Below are positions 11,629 to 23,900 of a DNA stretch of 64,000 bases, piece by piece (positions within the stretch are counted from its first letter, which is position 1; the number at the start of each line of letters is the position of its first letter). Source of the stretch: Ceratodon purpureus (Eukaryota; Streptophyta; Bryopsida; Pseudoditrichales; Ditrichaceae); assembly GCA_014871385.1 (NCBI GenBank), contig CM026426.1:98358861-98422860 (forward strand), given 5' to 3'. A model generated the notes under the pieces. It was given only the letters and a program-made list of their open reading frames with translations, did no database searches and was not told where the DNA came from. Both the position numbers and the translations under genes were made by a program.

Positions 11629-12627
11629 TCAGAAAGTTTTCTTGTGAATAAACTTACAATCCCACTTCACGAACACGTTGGAACCGACACATTTCACAAC
11701 TGCGTCGTCCAAGAACTGAAAAAGCTGGCGTTCCTCTACATGTAGTAGGCGTACTTTTTTAACCAGTACCTTGTGAATCTGGACCATCTGCTCGCCTTGT
11801 TGGCAAAGATTTCCAAGTTTTTGCGCCTTCGCCTTCCACGACCCACCAGTGCGACCCTCTGCTACCGCTTCATCTCCTATGTCGGGATGTGTTATGTAGC
11901 ATGCCTTGTTGACAGCCACTGCGTCCGATCCTGCTTTCGGTGGAAACTTCAACAAAAGAGCGCTGGACGCATCCACAGGGTGTGTCTCCATGACTTCGTT
12001 GGAGGTCCTCCCCCGCGTTAAGTTCGTTTGACATGCACGAGTGCTACTATGGGGATCCTGCAGGACGGGACGAGGGCCCCGATCATGAAGCGTAGAGTAG
12101 GTGGCGGCTCCTGTGTCGATTACAGGTGACCTGTAGTCACCGTCTGGGGCAGCATTAGCCGGATGTCCTATGCTGTCGTTCACCGAACCGTTCGCGATCG
12201 ACTGATCTAACACATCTGCTAAGACTGCCACCATCTCTCTCGTAACATCTCGCAGTGGGCGGAAGCTGTTTCGGGTGTTCGGTGTTAGCAGAACCGTGTC
12301 TGCAGACACCCAGGACGGTTGGGGTGAAGCTTGGCGTAGGGGAGCTTCACCGTCATAACAAGGAACGGCCATGTCAGTCACAGGCAAAGAATGTTCAACC
12401 GCCGTCACCAGAGTTGGAGTATCTTGAACGAGAACTTCGGTATGTTGAGCAGGTGCCGATATTGTCTGCGCATTCACGAGACGCAGAAGGATGTCTTTGA
12501 AGTCTCGTTGAGTGTGGAGAACTTCTTCCACCATGGCAAAATTCTGGGTAATTTTCGTGGCCAGATCGCCGACTCGGAATTCTAGCTCTATGATCCGGGT
12601 AATTTCTCCACCACTCGTCCGACTCAA
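11629..12627 (-). CDS. CACTA accessory protein, unknown function (332 aa)
   Basis: I do not recognise this protein. The 332-residue frame is open from ATG to stop inside the CACTA element, on the same strand as the TNPA-like gene next to it. The N-terminal 60 residues (RIIELEFRVGDLATKITQNF and onward) look amphipathic and could form a coiled coil. The middle is low-complexity and polar. The C-terminal part is basic and ends VGSNVFVKWDCKF. A further exon upstream is possible, because the start lies close to another open stretch. Its position and length suggest a second DNA-binding or accessory protein of the transposon, but that is inference. Copy B is inserted about 300 bp downstream of its end. 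Confidence 0.5.
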   Translation of the reverse strand: MSRTSGGEITRIIELEFRVGDLATKITQNFAMVEEVLHTQRDFKDILLRLVNAQTISAPAQHTEVLVQDTPTLVTAVEHSLPVTDMAVPCYDGEAPLRQASPQPSWVSADTVLLTPNTRNSFRPLRDVTREMVAVLADVLDQSIANGSVNDSIGHPANAAPDGDYRSPVIDTGAATYSTLHDRGPRPVLQDPHSSTRACQTNLTRGRTSNEVMETHPVDASSALLLKFPPKAGSDAVAVNKACYITHPDIGDEAVAEGRTGGSWKAKAQKLGNLCQQGEQMVQIHKVLVKKVRLLHVEERQLFQFLDDAVVKCVGSNVFVKWDCKFIHKKTF

Positions 12628-13591
12628 ATCTGCAGTGGATTGGGTTATGCCGTGATTCCCTCTCCCGGACCGCGGTGTGCTTGATGGCTGTACACAGAGA
12701 TGAGAGGATGTGGTACAACAAGGTCAGTATAGCAAAGTATGGGACGACTCAGGAAGTAAGTGAGGGCACAGGCATAATCGAACAATGACTTCCTGCGCGG
12801 AATATCAAAGGCCGACACTTTCATAACGTTCCACGATACCATAATCAGACGCTCAGTAAGTACTACATGGAGAGCCACCGTTACGAGCGACTGCACACCG
12901 TTGTCAGCATTCCTTTTTTTGACGCCCACAGATTGACCACGAAGGAAGAAATTGTTCTCATCTGGATTGTGAAAAACAGTTCGAATGCCAATAGTAATTC
13001 TGCATTGTCATAATACCTTTACAAGACAGAGTGAGATTTCTAAAGTGTGCACCGCAGAATTCAGTAAATGAGACAAACCTCTCACGAGTGAGTGGATCAA
13101 TGAAAACAAATTGTGTAATAAAAAAAGACGAGATATGCTGTCGGGGAATAAGGGAGCCACTGGGTTATGACATTTACGTATTAGTTACACATACCATTTC
13201 ACTTTAGTACCACTATGAACAATGCGATCTAGCAGTTTTCATCACGTCAGTACTCTGAAGTTTTTTTCTTTATCTACGGGACTTGGGTATTTTTAATACA
13301 ACCAACATATGTAGCAACTCAAATTCAAACTAAACTATAGTACGTCATCCATGTAATTGACATTCTTTTCGTATTTATGTGTTACTCCGTTTCCTTATAC
13401 CAGTCACTGTTGAAATACCGTGACTGACAGCTGACTAGAGGAATTGCACTGTCGATATAGGGTTATGACACTAAGTCTGGAAAACAACGTAAGACAAAGA
13501 CCTCTTGCAAAGCACCAGGAATCTGCCCCGGCAGAACGACGGATATAAACACATAAATCAAAATCAATTGTTTACTTACTGGAGTGTGGCT

Positions 13592-15352
13592 CTAGGGGCC
13601 GCTTCTCACCCCGTCACCACCTTCCGGAGCGGACTCCCGGGTTGATGCTTCCCTTGCTCTGCTGAATGACGGAATAAAGCTATCCCCCATTCCCGTGCTC
13701 CCCGAAGGTAACGAAGATGAACTTCGATTGGTCCCACCCTGTTAACAGATTTACAACATTAATCTGATGATATACAATACTAATCAGTGTAGCTAAATAT
13801 GCTCTCACAACCGCTGGACCTTTGTAGGACTCAATTCCTCTGTACTCACACCATATCCACTTAGAATGTAACTCAATTTTCAACATTTTCAGAGAGATCG
13901 TATAATGTACCTGAAGGTTGGGTGCCGCTAATGACATTGGGCCTTGACTGCTGTTGCTCTGAGTTTTTTGGGAGCCAAACGCCCTACGCGCTGTCATACT
14001 CTCGCACTCCTCTTGACCTGCAACACTCACCCAGTATTTTTGCAATGTGCCAAATGCCTCATCGGGGCATTTGTCATGCTGCGCACCTTGGTTTGCAATA
14101 AAAAATTCCCTCCACTCTAGTCTATCATTCTTCACTGCACCTTTCAAATATTTAGAAAGATACGTGGAGCACAAAGGATAATCATAAGTGAAAATTTCCC
14201 CTAAAGCTTCATAGATTTTATGTACAGCCTTCCACCATGCATCTTTTTTCCCCCTATAACTCCTGATGGATTGGTCCATTGTTTGTCTTGCAATCAATCG
14301 GACTTGCCTATGCCAAGCACTGCGTAAACCGATGGGCTGACCTGTCGTGGTTGTGGGGACATGTATGACAGGTGATCTACGCTCAGAGTGTGCGTTTGCC
14401 ATCTCACTTAGGTAGGGCTTGGAAAATTCTCGCTGCAGTCTACGTCGTTTCGCATGTTCATCCAATGGAGAGCGCCAGGAATCCTGCAATGAGATACTTC
14501 CAGATTCCATGTGTGGAACCCGCAGCTGTCCACTGCCGACTAGAGACGATGACGCACGCTGACTAGAGTTCCTGTTGTTCTCTGTGATGCCATACTCGAC
14601 TTCACGAAATCCACGCAAATCCCCACCTTGGACCCCCTGAGACCCTGTCTGCCTTAATTCCCGCTGAAAGCTCGGCCCCTGTGAAGAAGTTGCCCCCTGG
14701 TTCGAAGGATCCGGGCAAGAAGTCCCTCTCCTGTCCACCGGGATTTCTTCATGGCCAAAATAGTTTTTGAAATCATCGTCGTTCTCCTCTACCTCCCGGA
14801 AGGACTCTGTGGGCTGAAATAATACGTACTGGTTAATAATCAAGGGTCAACATTCTTTTAAAAAATTAACCTGTTAGAATTTTGAGGTCTGTCAAAGCTC
14901 AGTACCACAGACACAAATCAGTGGTTGAGGAAAATTAAGGAAGTGATTCCAATCGTCATTACTTATCATTTACGAATACACGACTAAATGAACGCAATGG
15001 AATAACCTAATTCCGATTCAGAACATTACGCTTCAACTATGTTCGATTAACAGAAGATATGGACAATGGAAGGGAATTGCATTACCTGTGAATTCCGTTG
15101 AGAAAGGTGGTAGCCGGGTCCGAGGTCGTTCTCCTGCACAGGGCGAGGAGGGAAGTTCCCTAACCCTCGAGAGTATGGGGAAGCCATTACGGAAAACGGC
15201 TGCGACGAAAAATGGACAGGAGAGTGGTGACGACCTCGTACAAAGGAAGAGATTGAGTCCGCAGAGTCAGTAATAGACGTGCCGGAATGATCAGAGGAGC
15301 TAAATGTTGGTGACAGATCCCTATATCTTCTCACGTAATTAGAGAAGTCCAT
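13592..15352 (-). CDS. TNPA-like CACTA accessory protein (Transposase_24-like)
   Basis: This is a three-exon gene on the minus strand: about 15352-15088, 14817-13911 and 13743-13592, with GT/AG borders and consistent frame. The middle exon ends in a helical, basic domain with TYLSKYLKGAVKNDRLEWRE followed by CPDEAFGTLQKYWVS. This resembles the domain of plant En/Spm accessory transposases (PttA/Transposase_24). In maize Spm the corresponding TNPA binds subterminal repeats and helps bring the ends together. Upstream is a polar, S/Q/G-rich N-terminal half with a short basic patch (KRRRLQREF). It is transcribed divergently from the small gene at 15762. No break is seen. Family assignment rests on pattern, not on a search. 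Confidence 0.6.
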
Positions 15353-15761
15353 GACGGTAGCAAAAGCAAAAAAATGGGATTAGGTTCAATAATCCCCTGA
15401 CTAGGGACAAGCAGCTCTACGAATGTTAGATCTCTGTGACGGCGGGCGGAATTAGGGTACTGCACCAACGACAGAATACAAGAGTTCTACTCTAATGTTA
15501 CCGGTATACGACACACCGAATAGTACCTAATCTAACGAATTCTAATTTAGAATGGACCCTGCATGTGTCTTTCCAGTCGTTATTGCCTGGACGCTCACAC
15601 TCGAAGACCGTCCCTGAAGTTGCATGGGCACGGAGGTGTGCAAGTAGATATTGCATCCGCCTTGGTCTCTAAGTCGTAGACGAAATGTCCAGCATTGCGA
15701 GTTCATAGTTCAAACTACTGTGTGCCTGTCATAGAACTGCTTCTCCGTTGTCGAGATCTGT

Positions 15762-16211
15762 GTGCAGAATCAGGCTTTCCTCTCCGTGTGCAAGGTGGTA
15801 CTGCACTTCCAGATGTCACAGATGGACCTATTGCAGAAGAAGGTGGAGCAGAAACGCGATGACGAGGGCAAAGAAGACGCCTGGTCCTTAAGTGTAGACG
15901 ATATTCGAGACCTCAGTTACTATAATCCGGAGTACCTTTGCGATTACGAAGAGAACAGGGAGCGAGAACGTAAGAGGGGTAGGGTTAATGGTGGATGGGG
16001 GGTATTCGGCGGTACAATTCACGCTGCAGGAACTCAGATTGGCGACGCTGTGCCAAATTCTGGACCGCATTGTCAACTGACGGTTAAATGCGTAGACAGT
16101 ATTTTGAAACTCTGCGAGGATAACAATTGTGAGTCGTCTTTCATAGACAATTTGTTCAATATCCTCACTGAATCGGTGGTGATATCTAATGAGGCAAAGA
16201 ACGTTAGCTAG
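15762..16211 (+). CDS. Small CACTA-borne protein with tnp2-like helical end (149 aa)
   Basis: The family is unknown. A charged N-terminal half (KKVEQKRDDEGKEDAW; NRERERKRGR) is followed by a C-terminal helical segment, LTVKCVDSILKLCEDNNCES then FIDNLFNILTESV. This segment has the same spacing of leucines and the same trailing F..LL-type motif as the N-terminal helix of the tnp2 transposase (about 18730-18840) and the end of the next small protein at 16665. A later ATG (15813 or 15822) could be the real start. The gene lies between the divergent TNPA-like gene and tnp2, so it belongs to the CACTA element. Function is not known; an interaction domain shared with the transposase is a guess. Confidence 0.5.
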   Translation: MQNQAFLSVCKVVLHFQMSQMDLLQKKVEQKRDDEGKEDAWSLSVDDIRDLSYYNPEYLCDYEENRERERKRGRVNGGWGVFGGTIHAAGTQIGDAVPNSGPHCQLTVKCVDSILKLCEDNNCESSFIDNLFNILTESVVISNEAKNVS

Positions 16212-16664
16212 ATCAGAGAGTACATGGAATCTTTCGCCTCAATTTGCAAATTGGTTTAGAATTGCCTTCAGTGGCTCCAGTACACCACCCTCGCTACTTT
16301 GTGTTACATTTACAGTACCTCAATTGCTGCGGTTTTGAGGTGCGAGGAAATAAAGAAAAGTACTTCCACCTGTCATTCACAAAGACCAATATGCACTATA
16401 AGTAGCCAAGCATTTATGTCCAATGACTGCGTGCTTGCAGCGGAATTGCTAATTCTGGAGGATGTCAGGTAATTCTGAGTAATGGTATTGTATTGTTGCG
16501 AAATAGATTTTTAATACTCGACCCCGATAAGATGCTTCTGTAATAAAGAATTTTGTCAACGACTCTCGTAAACAATTCAGACATCAGAATCGATTTAACA
16601 GAAACTCAGAAGAATGCTTCCTGGACAAACACAGAAGTGATAGAATTCGCGAGTTAGAGCACAG

Positions 16665-17105
16665 GTGCGGCTTTGTTATGAGTGTTCAATTACGATAGTC
16701 ACGATGGATTCAGCTGACACCGATCCGGCGACGGATGAGGAAGTTATGCTTGAGCTGGTGAGAGATAATCGTCTCGAAGATGTGATGCCTGAGCTTGAGA
16801 AAGATGAGCCATACACGGTGACAGAGCCTCGAAGATGGAATCCGACGGTACGCTTCACTACACCAGAAGAAGAGACCGGTGACCCCTGGTATTGCATGCC
16901 GTCTGTGGAGGAGGTTTTTGATTTCAGCCCTGAGCATTTCAGGTTTCCCATTCCGTACCATGTCCATGTGGCAGAGGTCAACGCTTCAGTTCTCACGACT
17001 CTCCTGCTCCTGAGGGTCGGAGAAGAGCACGGTTTTCCTTGGGCTTCATCGGAGGCAGTATGGGACAGACTCTTCGGGCTAATCTTCAATAATTTTATGT
17101 CATAA
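16665..17105 (+). CDS. Second small CACTA-borne protein with tnp2-like helical end
   Basis: This is an acidic protein of 146 residues, or 133 if the second ATG at 16704 (MDSADTDPATDEEV) is used, which looks more natural. Its C-terminus, VLTTLLLLRVGEEHGFPWAS followed by VWDRLFGLIFNNF, matches the pattern of the tnp2 N-terminal helix LSSTLLLLNTLRTHGAS followed by VNEVFQLLSRSIL. The order LL-LL, HG, then F.L(L/I) is preserved. It is plus strand, like tnp2, and about 680 bp upstream of it. No known family is recognised. A duplicated piece of transposase used as partner or competitor is one possible reading, unproven. Confidence 0.5.
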   Translation: MRLCYECSITIVTMDSADTDPATDEEVMLELVRDNRLEDVMPELEKDEPYTVTEPRRWNPTVRFTTPEEETGDPWYCMPSVEEVFDFSPEHFRFPIPYHVHVAEVNASVLTTLLLLRVGEEHGFPWASSEAVWDRLFGLIFNNFMS

Positions 17106-18959
17106 GCCCTCTTAGTATGGCCGGGACATATTTTTTGGTAGCGATGGAGTTTTACGGCTATGGCACTCCCGGTTAGCACTAAAATATTTGAGGTTGTAAG
17201 GTTGCCGGTGAGGCGAGGCGCTGGTAGAGGCAGCCACAGCAGAATATAAGTAGACGTCGCTTACAATCATGTGTAACGGTCAAAGTGAATAATGATTTCA
17301 TATAAATAAAGTGTCGTACTGCATTTTGAAATGGACGTCATTTGTATTCCAAATTCTGCTGTCCATTAAAATCATTACTGTGTGAATGCGTACCAGCCCC
17401 GGGCAATTTCCACACCTCTCCTACAGTAACGCCCTAAGTTGTTGCTTGCATAGCAGGTAGGATATGGCAGAAGCTGAAAGTTAGGATACCGGGAACTATC
17501 GTCCGACTATTCGTCGCCTGTGCGAACTCCGAATTCCCTTGCTCCACTGACAAATTTCGGTAACGGGATCACCATTCTTCATATCGCGGTTACCTATGAT
17601 AAGAGCTTCATCAGTTATTGCGGGTTAGGGTTACACCGTAACCAGGAGGTCCACTTCTGCGGAATCTTCTTCGCCATGTAAGGTAAGTCTCAAACGTTCA
17701 TACCGGATGTATTCCCTTCATATAATTTGCTTCGTTTTCCTAAGTTATAGTTGCCGTCCTCCTAATCTGCGTCTAAGCGTGCATGTACAAAGACTGTTTT
17801 GCACGACTCACCTGCTATGCACCGATGGAAGGAAGGCGTCCAATTGGGTGTGATACACGAGTACAAGAAAGAGATCGCAAACTAGAATCGCGAGAGAGAG
17901 CAGTCGCTGACAGGCAGCGGAGAACTCACCGGCAGTGTCCATGTAATATCTGTTTAGGTGAAAACCATTCTCGAAGGACGCACGCAACAATTCATCATCA
18001 TTTAGCGACATATGGTCGTCACTCGTATCACCGTGGAAGCACGAAGGTAAGCTCCTCAATGTCTCATATTGCTTTCATAAATCTGAGGGGGAAATTTAAA
18101 GTATAACTTGCATGTGTGCTCGGGAATGGTCACTGAGCTTCGTAGAGCATTTCCTGAGCGTAGGAGAACCAGGTCGTTGCGTGAACATTATAATGCCTGC
18201 CAGCACAAACCGTGTCCTGATTACTATTAATTTAACTTCTACGTGGGCAATTAGGGTTGGCCATTTGATGAATCAGATGGAGAATGGGACACTGCCATTA
18301 GGGAAGGTTACGGAAGCAGAAGAGAAGGATTTTTAGGTCAATTTGAAGCACCCATTGATGAAAATATCGACATGCATGGACTAGTACAGAATGCATTTCA
18401 TATATATGATGCATTAGGAGGGCCACTTGGGGTAGCTACTCCAGAAGGAGATGAAGTACCATATGGGCCCGAAGAGGAATTTGGGGTGGAACCATCGAAA
18501 ACCTTGGATGGAGCAGGCCATGGCTCACCTGCCATGCCGGACGATTGGCCAGGACATGCACAAACGGACGGGATCCAGGCAGACATGGACAACAGCCTAC
18601 AATCGCCTAACCGACAGCCTGTCCATGGAGCCGAGGGGGACAACGTCGCTGCGATGGAAGACGCACTGGAGAATGAACAAACACAGATGGAGGAGCTTGC
18701 AAGAACGCCCCTCTACGCTGGGGCCAAGCTTACGCAGCTTAGCAGCACACTGTTGCTACTGAATACATTGAGAACACACGGAGCGTCGAATGCTCTGGTT
18801 AACGAGGTATTTCAGTTGCTATCACGTAGTATTCTACCATCGGTGAATTCTCTACCGAAGTCAGAATATCATGCCTCGAAACTGCTTAAGAGACTTGGAT
18901 TAGCGTACGAAACAATTCATGTCTGCCTCGGACCAAAGGCATGTATGTTGTTCCGGGGG

Positions 18960-18971
18960 CCAGAGAAGTCG
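18960..18971. repeat. MULE target-site duplication, left copy
   Basis: CCAGAGAAGTCG occurs here and again at 33893-33904, on either side of the MULE. Mutator elements make about 9-bp duplications; the extra matching bases may be chance. Removing one copy and the MULE restores the tnp2 reading frame across PEKS. Confidence 0.9.
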
Positions 18972-18981
18972 GACGTAGCTT

Positions 18982-19180
18982 GTACGTGAGCGGAGAGCGC
19001 AGAGCGGAGAGCGCAGAGCGCAGATTTGGAGACCGGAGAGCACAGAGTGGGGGACAGAACCTAAAAATAGCACTTTTTTTACTAAAAATAAATTATAAAA
19101 TTAGAAGATTCGAATATTCCCAGTATATTTTGGAAAGTTACTAATTTTAGTAATTTTATTAACCCTATAACCGTGGACTA
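18982..19180 (+). repeat. MULE left terminal inverted repeat region
   Basis: Tandem GCGGAGAGCGCAGA-type units lie at 18988-19050 and match, inverted, the CTCTCCGCTCTCCGC block at the right end. ACCCTATAACCGTGGA near 19163-19178 also has an inverted partner near 33783. The right copy is shorter because the spacing between blocks differs. Confidence 0.75.
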
Positions 19181-19436
19181 ATTACAGTATTTTCATTGAA
19201 TTTGTAGTTCGTTGTTTCTTTTCTTGGTGATTAATTTTTTAACGTGCACCAATTACTATGCTCCAACTCCTTCTAACTAGTTCAGGCATACATTAATTCC
19301 CCTTATCTCCTCAAATTTATATGCAAATTACCGCTTAAAATGTATTGGTATTGAAGCTCTAAAGAGGGATAAAGTAACATTTAATATCGTAACATTTTCT
19401 TAACATGTTAGAAATCATCCGCCATGGTCTACATGG

Positions 19437-19990
19437 TTTATTTTTTTTTTTTTTCATATTACCCTTCATTACTCTATCTATCTTTCCTTTCCTTTAATTC
19501 TAGTTCATTTTATTTTCTATTTCATTTTATTTTCTCTTTCATTTTATTCTCTTTCATTTTATTTTCTCTTTCATTTCATTTTCTCTTTCATTTTTTTTTC
19601 TCATTTTTTTTTTTTTTTCTCTTTTTTTTTTTTTTTCTCTCTTTCATTTTCTTTTCTCTTTCATTTTATTTTCTCTTTCATTTTATTTTCTCTTTCATTT
19701 TATTTTCTCTTTCATTTTATTTTCTCTTTCATTTTATTTTCTCTTTCATTTTATTTTCTCTTTTATTTTATTTTCTCTTTCATTTTATTTTCTCTTTCAT
19801 TTTATTTTCTCTTTCATTTTCTTTTCTCTTTCATTTTCTTTTCTCTTTCATTTTCTTAGTCGCCTTCATATTATTTTCAACCTTAATATTAATTTTTGCT
19901 TTTGTTTACTTTTATTTTATTAATTTCATTTTTTATAATGTTTTTTTTTTCTTTTTTTCTTTTTGCTTTTATAAATTTTTTTCTTTTATT
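19437..19990 (+). repeat. T/C-rich simple repeat (TTTTCTCTTTCATTTTA)n
   Basis: About 550 bp consist almost only of T and C, built from imperfect units of TTTTCTCTTTCATTTTA. It lies in the left arm of the MULE. A long open frame here reads F/L/S only and is a composition artefact. Confidence 0.9.
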
Positions 19991-20209
19991 TTATTATTTT
20001 TAAATTTTAAATGCTAAATGACTTCTGCTCAACCCTCATCCTTTTGCATTCAGTTGAGGACGATGACAACTTTCAAATGAATGAATAACCGGTTTTCAAG
20101 GGCGCCAAGCATCTTCTTCAGGGATATTTAAGATAAGAGTAGGGAATGTCTCTGCCTCTTTTGTGTTGGAGTTATGTGAAGCTCTTTTCCGTAGTGCGGG
20201 ACAGCAGCT

Positions 20210-20665
20210 ATGGAAGACGTCAGAGATATTGTTGTTTCACTTGCTGACGATGTTTGTCCATTTCAACCATATGTTGAGGTGGAGGACGAAGAAGAGGTGA
20301 TGGCCAACAGCCAAGGGCGTCCTTTGACAACAGATGTTGACGTGGAACCGGTTGTAAGAGCTGACCCTCCACGTTCAGAAAATTCGGATGATATCAGAGT
20401 GCTGGAGGAGGACGCAGATGTGCCTTTGCAACCTCATGCATACTCCAAGGTTGGAAAGATCCCAAGGGGAACCTATTCCAGGGAATCAGTGAATCGGAGG
20501 CGGGAAGGTGGGCCATTGTTGAAACGTTAATACCACGGACACTTGCCAAGTGTAGGACCAAAAGTGAACGTGAATGTAGTTTGTCCTGTAGTACAGTCAG
20601 AGGCTGGCAGTCCTACTGATAGTGTGGTGGGCAACCCTAAAGTTCGTGTTAGGTTCGAAGATTAG
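20210..20665 (+). CDS. Small MULE-borne protein, unknown (in-frame TAA)
   Basis: I do not recognise it. The frame opens MEDVRDIVVSLADDV, continues acidic (VEVEDEEEVMANSQ) and becomes basic near RESVNRRREGGPLLKR. A TAA follows at codon 107. The same frame then continues open for another 44 codons (YHGHLPSVGPKVNVNVV and onward) to TAG at 20663-20665 with similar composition. So the stop may be a recent nonsense change, or the protein ends there and the remainder is chance. It lies tail to tail with the transposase, between it and the left end. Confidence that it is a gene is modest. Confidence 0.35.
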
Positions 20666-20916
20666 GACATCTAATAACAAGTGTATGTTTGCTGTAATAA
20701 AGGGTACATGTCAGGGGATACGAGGTATATAGTGCACTTCTTCAAGATAGAATGTATTGAAATAGAATGCAATCAATGTGAACGACAAAGCCTTTATAAT
20801 GAGAAAGTCAATAGAGCTTCTAAATAGCTGACTTAGTACATGGTATATTACTAAAATCATTCAGTACGTTATCAATGGCCATTGTGGAAATGGCAGTTCT
20901 AGAGTAGGAGGGCTAC

Positions 20917-23900
20917 CTACTTCTTCGCCAAGGGGTGACGCAAGATTCCACTCTCTAGGAGTAGCTTGACCTCGTTAAAGCTGAAGGTGGGCGCATGGAT
21001 GAAAAGCTCCGCTTCGGGATCACGGTTGCAGACCTTCAAGAGTATGTAGTAAAGGTGCTTACAATACGTGAATTGAGTCTTGCCTCGGAACGTAGTCATC
21101 GTCTTCTGGAATGCAGGACAAGTGCAACCAGGGTAAGAACTTATGGTAATCTGGTACCGTGTGATGTGTGGAGCGACGCCCGAATCGAGCCCAATGATGC
21201 AACCGTGGCCCGGCTCAGGTATCATGGTGACGGAACGGAGGCGCGCTTTCAGTGACTCGGAGGAGCCCATGGAGAGTCGCTGCGCTTGATTGGGACGAGT
21301 GGTAGTGCGCTTCACCATCTTGCCGTCTCTCTTGCCTGGGTAGCGGTCAGCGTCTGCAGGGACTGGCACCGAGCTGAGATTTGCAGGGGGCGGGGCAGAG
21401 GAGAAGAGGCGTCTTGGGGAGACCGGCTTCTTCGGCGGAAGTTGAAAGCCCGCTGCTTCAAGGGCTAGAATCTCAGTCAGTTTTAGGTTAGTACCTAGTT
21501 TCACTGGCCAGACCTCAGGAATGGAGGGGAATTCCTGGTCCTTTGAGTAGTGTGCTACCCACTTGCGCTTAGAGCCTTTCATGCAGCGCTCAATATCGTC
21601 GGAGCAGAAGAAGAACTCTGTCTTCTCGACTATGTTCCTGCGATAGTTAGTCCAGAGCCCAGTGTAGGTCGGTGCAGCTGTGCAATGGGGCCCCCTGACG
21701 ATTCTCTCAGTGCACTTCTTTTTCGTTTCAGCTCTTTGGGCCCAGCAGCACTTAGCAGAAAGTTTGTGAAGTCTTGAGATGTGCCACTCTTTGACGTCGA
21801 CCTTGGTTTCTTCAACCGCGTTGACATGGCGAATGCCGCCCTTGTTCACAGGTGAAGGTAAAGGGGAATCAACTTCCTGGGCAGGAGATTGGGTACCTTC
21901 TACCTCGGGGTCGTGTTCGGAGTCGTCTTCCACAATGACAGGCATCTGCATAGGGCGAGCCCTGACGGCACGTCTTAGGCCTCTTGGGCACAAGAAGTTT
22001 GTCTTGTCCGGGCGATGAGACTCCTCGTCAGCTCCGATGGGGACGTCGGCTTTTCGCTTCTGTGAACCGAAGACTTCCGCTCCAAGCATGATAGGCTGAC
22101 GGGTGCAGAACTCATCCGCGCCTGGCATATCGAGCATGGGCTTATCGAGCACTGTAGTATTTCCCCATTTCTTGGCGTTGCGTTCAGCCATCCGGAGCCT
22201 GAGTTCCTTCTTGGATGGTCCTGTTCCGCCGACGTCACCTTTGAGGAACTGGTAGTAGTTCACAACCTGTAGAAATGCGCGAACGAAATCGTCCACGGTA
22301 GCAACGTACAGGTCGTTCCTGTTGTTTCTTGAAGCTTGGAGCCACTTGTTGTGAACTGTTTCGGCGAGGTTACAAGTCGGCATCTCTGTGAGTTCTTCTT
22401 CCGTGAATTTCTGCAGTTTAGACAGGAGGTGACGTTACATTCACCGATTAGAGTTTTGTAGGTTAGGGCTAGGAAACCAGTATCAAAAACATGAAAACAG
22501 AGTGCGGAGATAATACCTCGGTCATGAATCCCCCCCACTGGCGGAAGCGGTGGTGCCAGAATGACAGCCACTGATCGAGTTTGATGAGCCCGCTCTCGCC
22601 AACGACCCCGGTGGATGCCCACCATGCTCGCAACGCGTGGTACAGAGTTTCCGCCTCTGCCATGCTGGTCGCATTCTTGTACTGAGTGCACATCTTCTTG
22701 TGCTGTTCCTAGAGTTCTTCGGGGAAGTGCTTCAGCGTATACGCCACCATGTTCTGAGTCCAGTGGAACAAGCACGACCTTTCCCGGTCCTCCATTGGGT
22801 CCTCTTTGTTGCCATTGCCGTAAAGGATTCGCACTGCATTCCAATTCGCCTGTGCGTTATCCGCCATGAACCCCTTGAAGTTCGGCGCTGCAACGCCATT
22901 GATCTCCATGACCAGGTTCAGGTTTTTCCAAAAGACGAGCTGGGCGTCCGTGTCCTCGGACTGCATGTCGCAAGTGGCGATTGTCATCACGCGGCAGTAG
23001 GTGGCGTCGTACACATGGCACGCCATCGTCGACCAGTCTTTGACGCGTTTTACATGGTCGAACATGATCCATGCGTTCTCCAAGTCGCCACCAGCTTGCA
23101 TTCGGCTGACCAAGTCGACACCACTTCCCGGCCCGACCTCCGACATCTTGAAGACGAAGACTTTGTCACGATAGCTCCTTGACCAGGAAAAATATTCTCC
23201 TGGACGTACGCCCAGAGACTGTTTCCACGGAGCTTGGTGATACCGTCCATGATTCCGTACCTTTTGAATTTTTTGAAGGTGGCGACTTTGTTGCGGATGT
23301 TTGGTGACGCCATGTCTTTGCAACGATCCAAAACAGGAACCAGCTCCTCCATCGTCAGCTTCCTCGGTGGTGCATCCTCGGGCTGTAGAAGGTAGCTCCC
23401 GATGAGGAGTTTGCTCGCCTCCAGGACAACGGCGCTCTTTGTTACTTTGTTGTTCATCTCTACCTGCTCTTCTATTAAGCTACTAATCTCTGCTTTAGAG
23501 TCTCTGTAGTCTCCAACTTTCACTGGATGATCATGTGTTCCTATGTGAATACAAGCTCTAGTCTGTTTCGGTTTGCCCACAACGTAATAAATCTTAGCCT
23601 CGCATGTAGCTACACATGATGGAGGGTCTTTACATACCTTGCACACTAGCGTGGAGTCAGATGGAGGAGGTTGATCCATGAGAAAAGCTTGAAGGGTACA
23701 GCCTTCGAACTCTGTCTCGTTAACCTCGAAGATCTTGGGAACACGCTTCAGGAAATCACACTCTTCGTTGGTGCAGCGCAGCCATCCGACGCAGGTGGAA
23801 CTTCGAAAAGAGAGTCCGAAGTCGTTTTTGATGTTTGTTGTGATGGTTTTGGTCCACAAGTGTCCGTCGTATCGTTTGTCCATTCCCTGCATAGACTTGG

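Noticed and set aside
19424-20017. Long open frame rich in F, L, S and I
   Set aside because: It is a translation of the T/C simple repeat, with no start context or domain.
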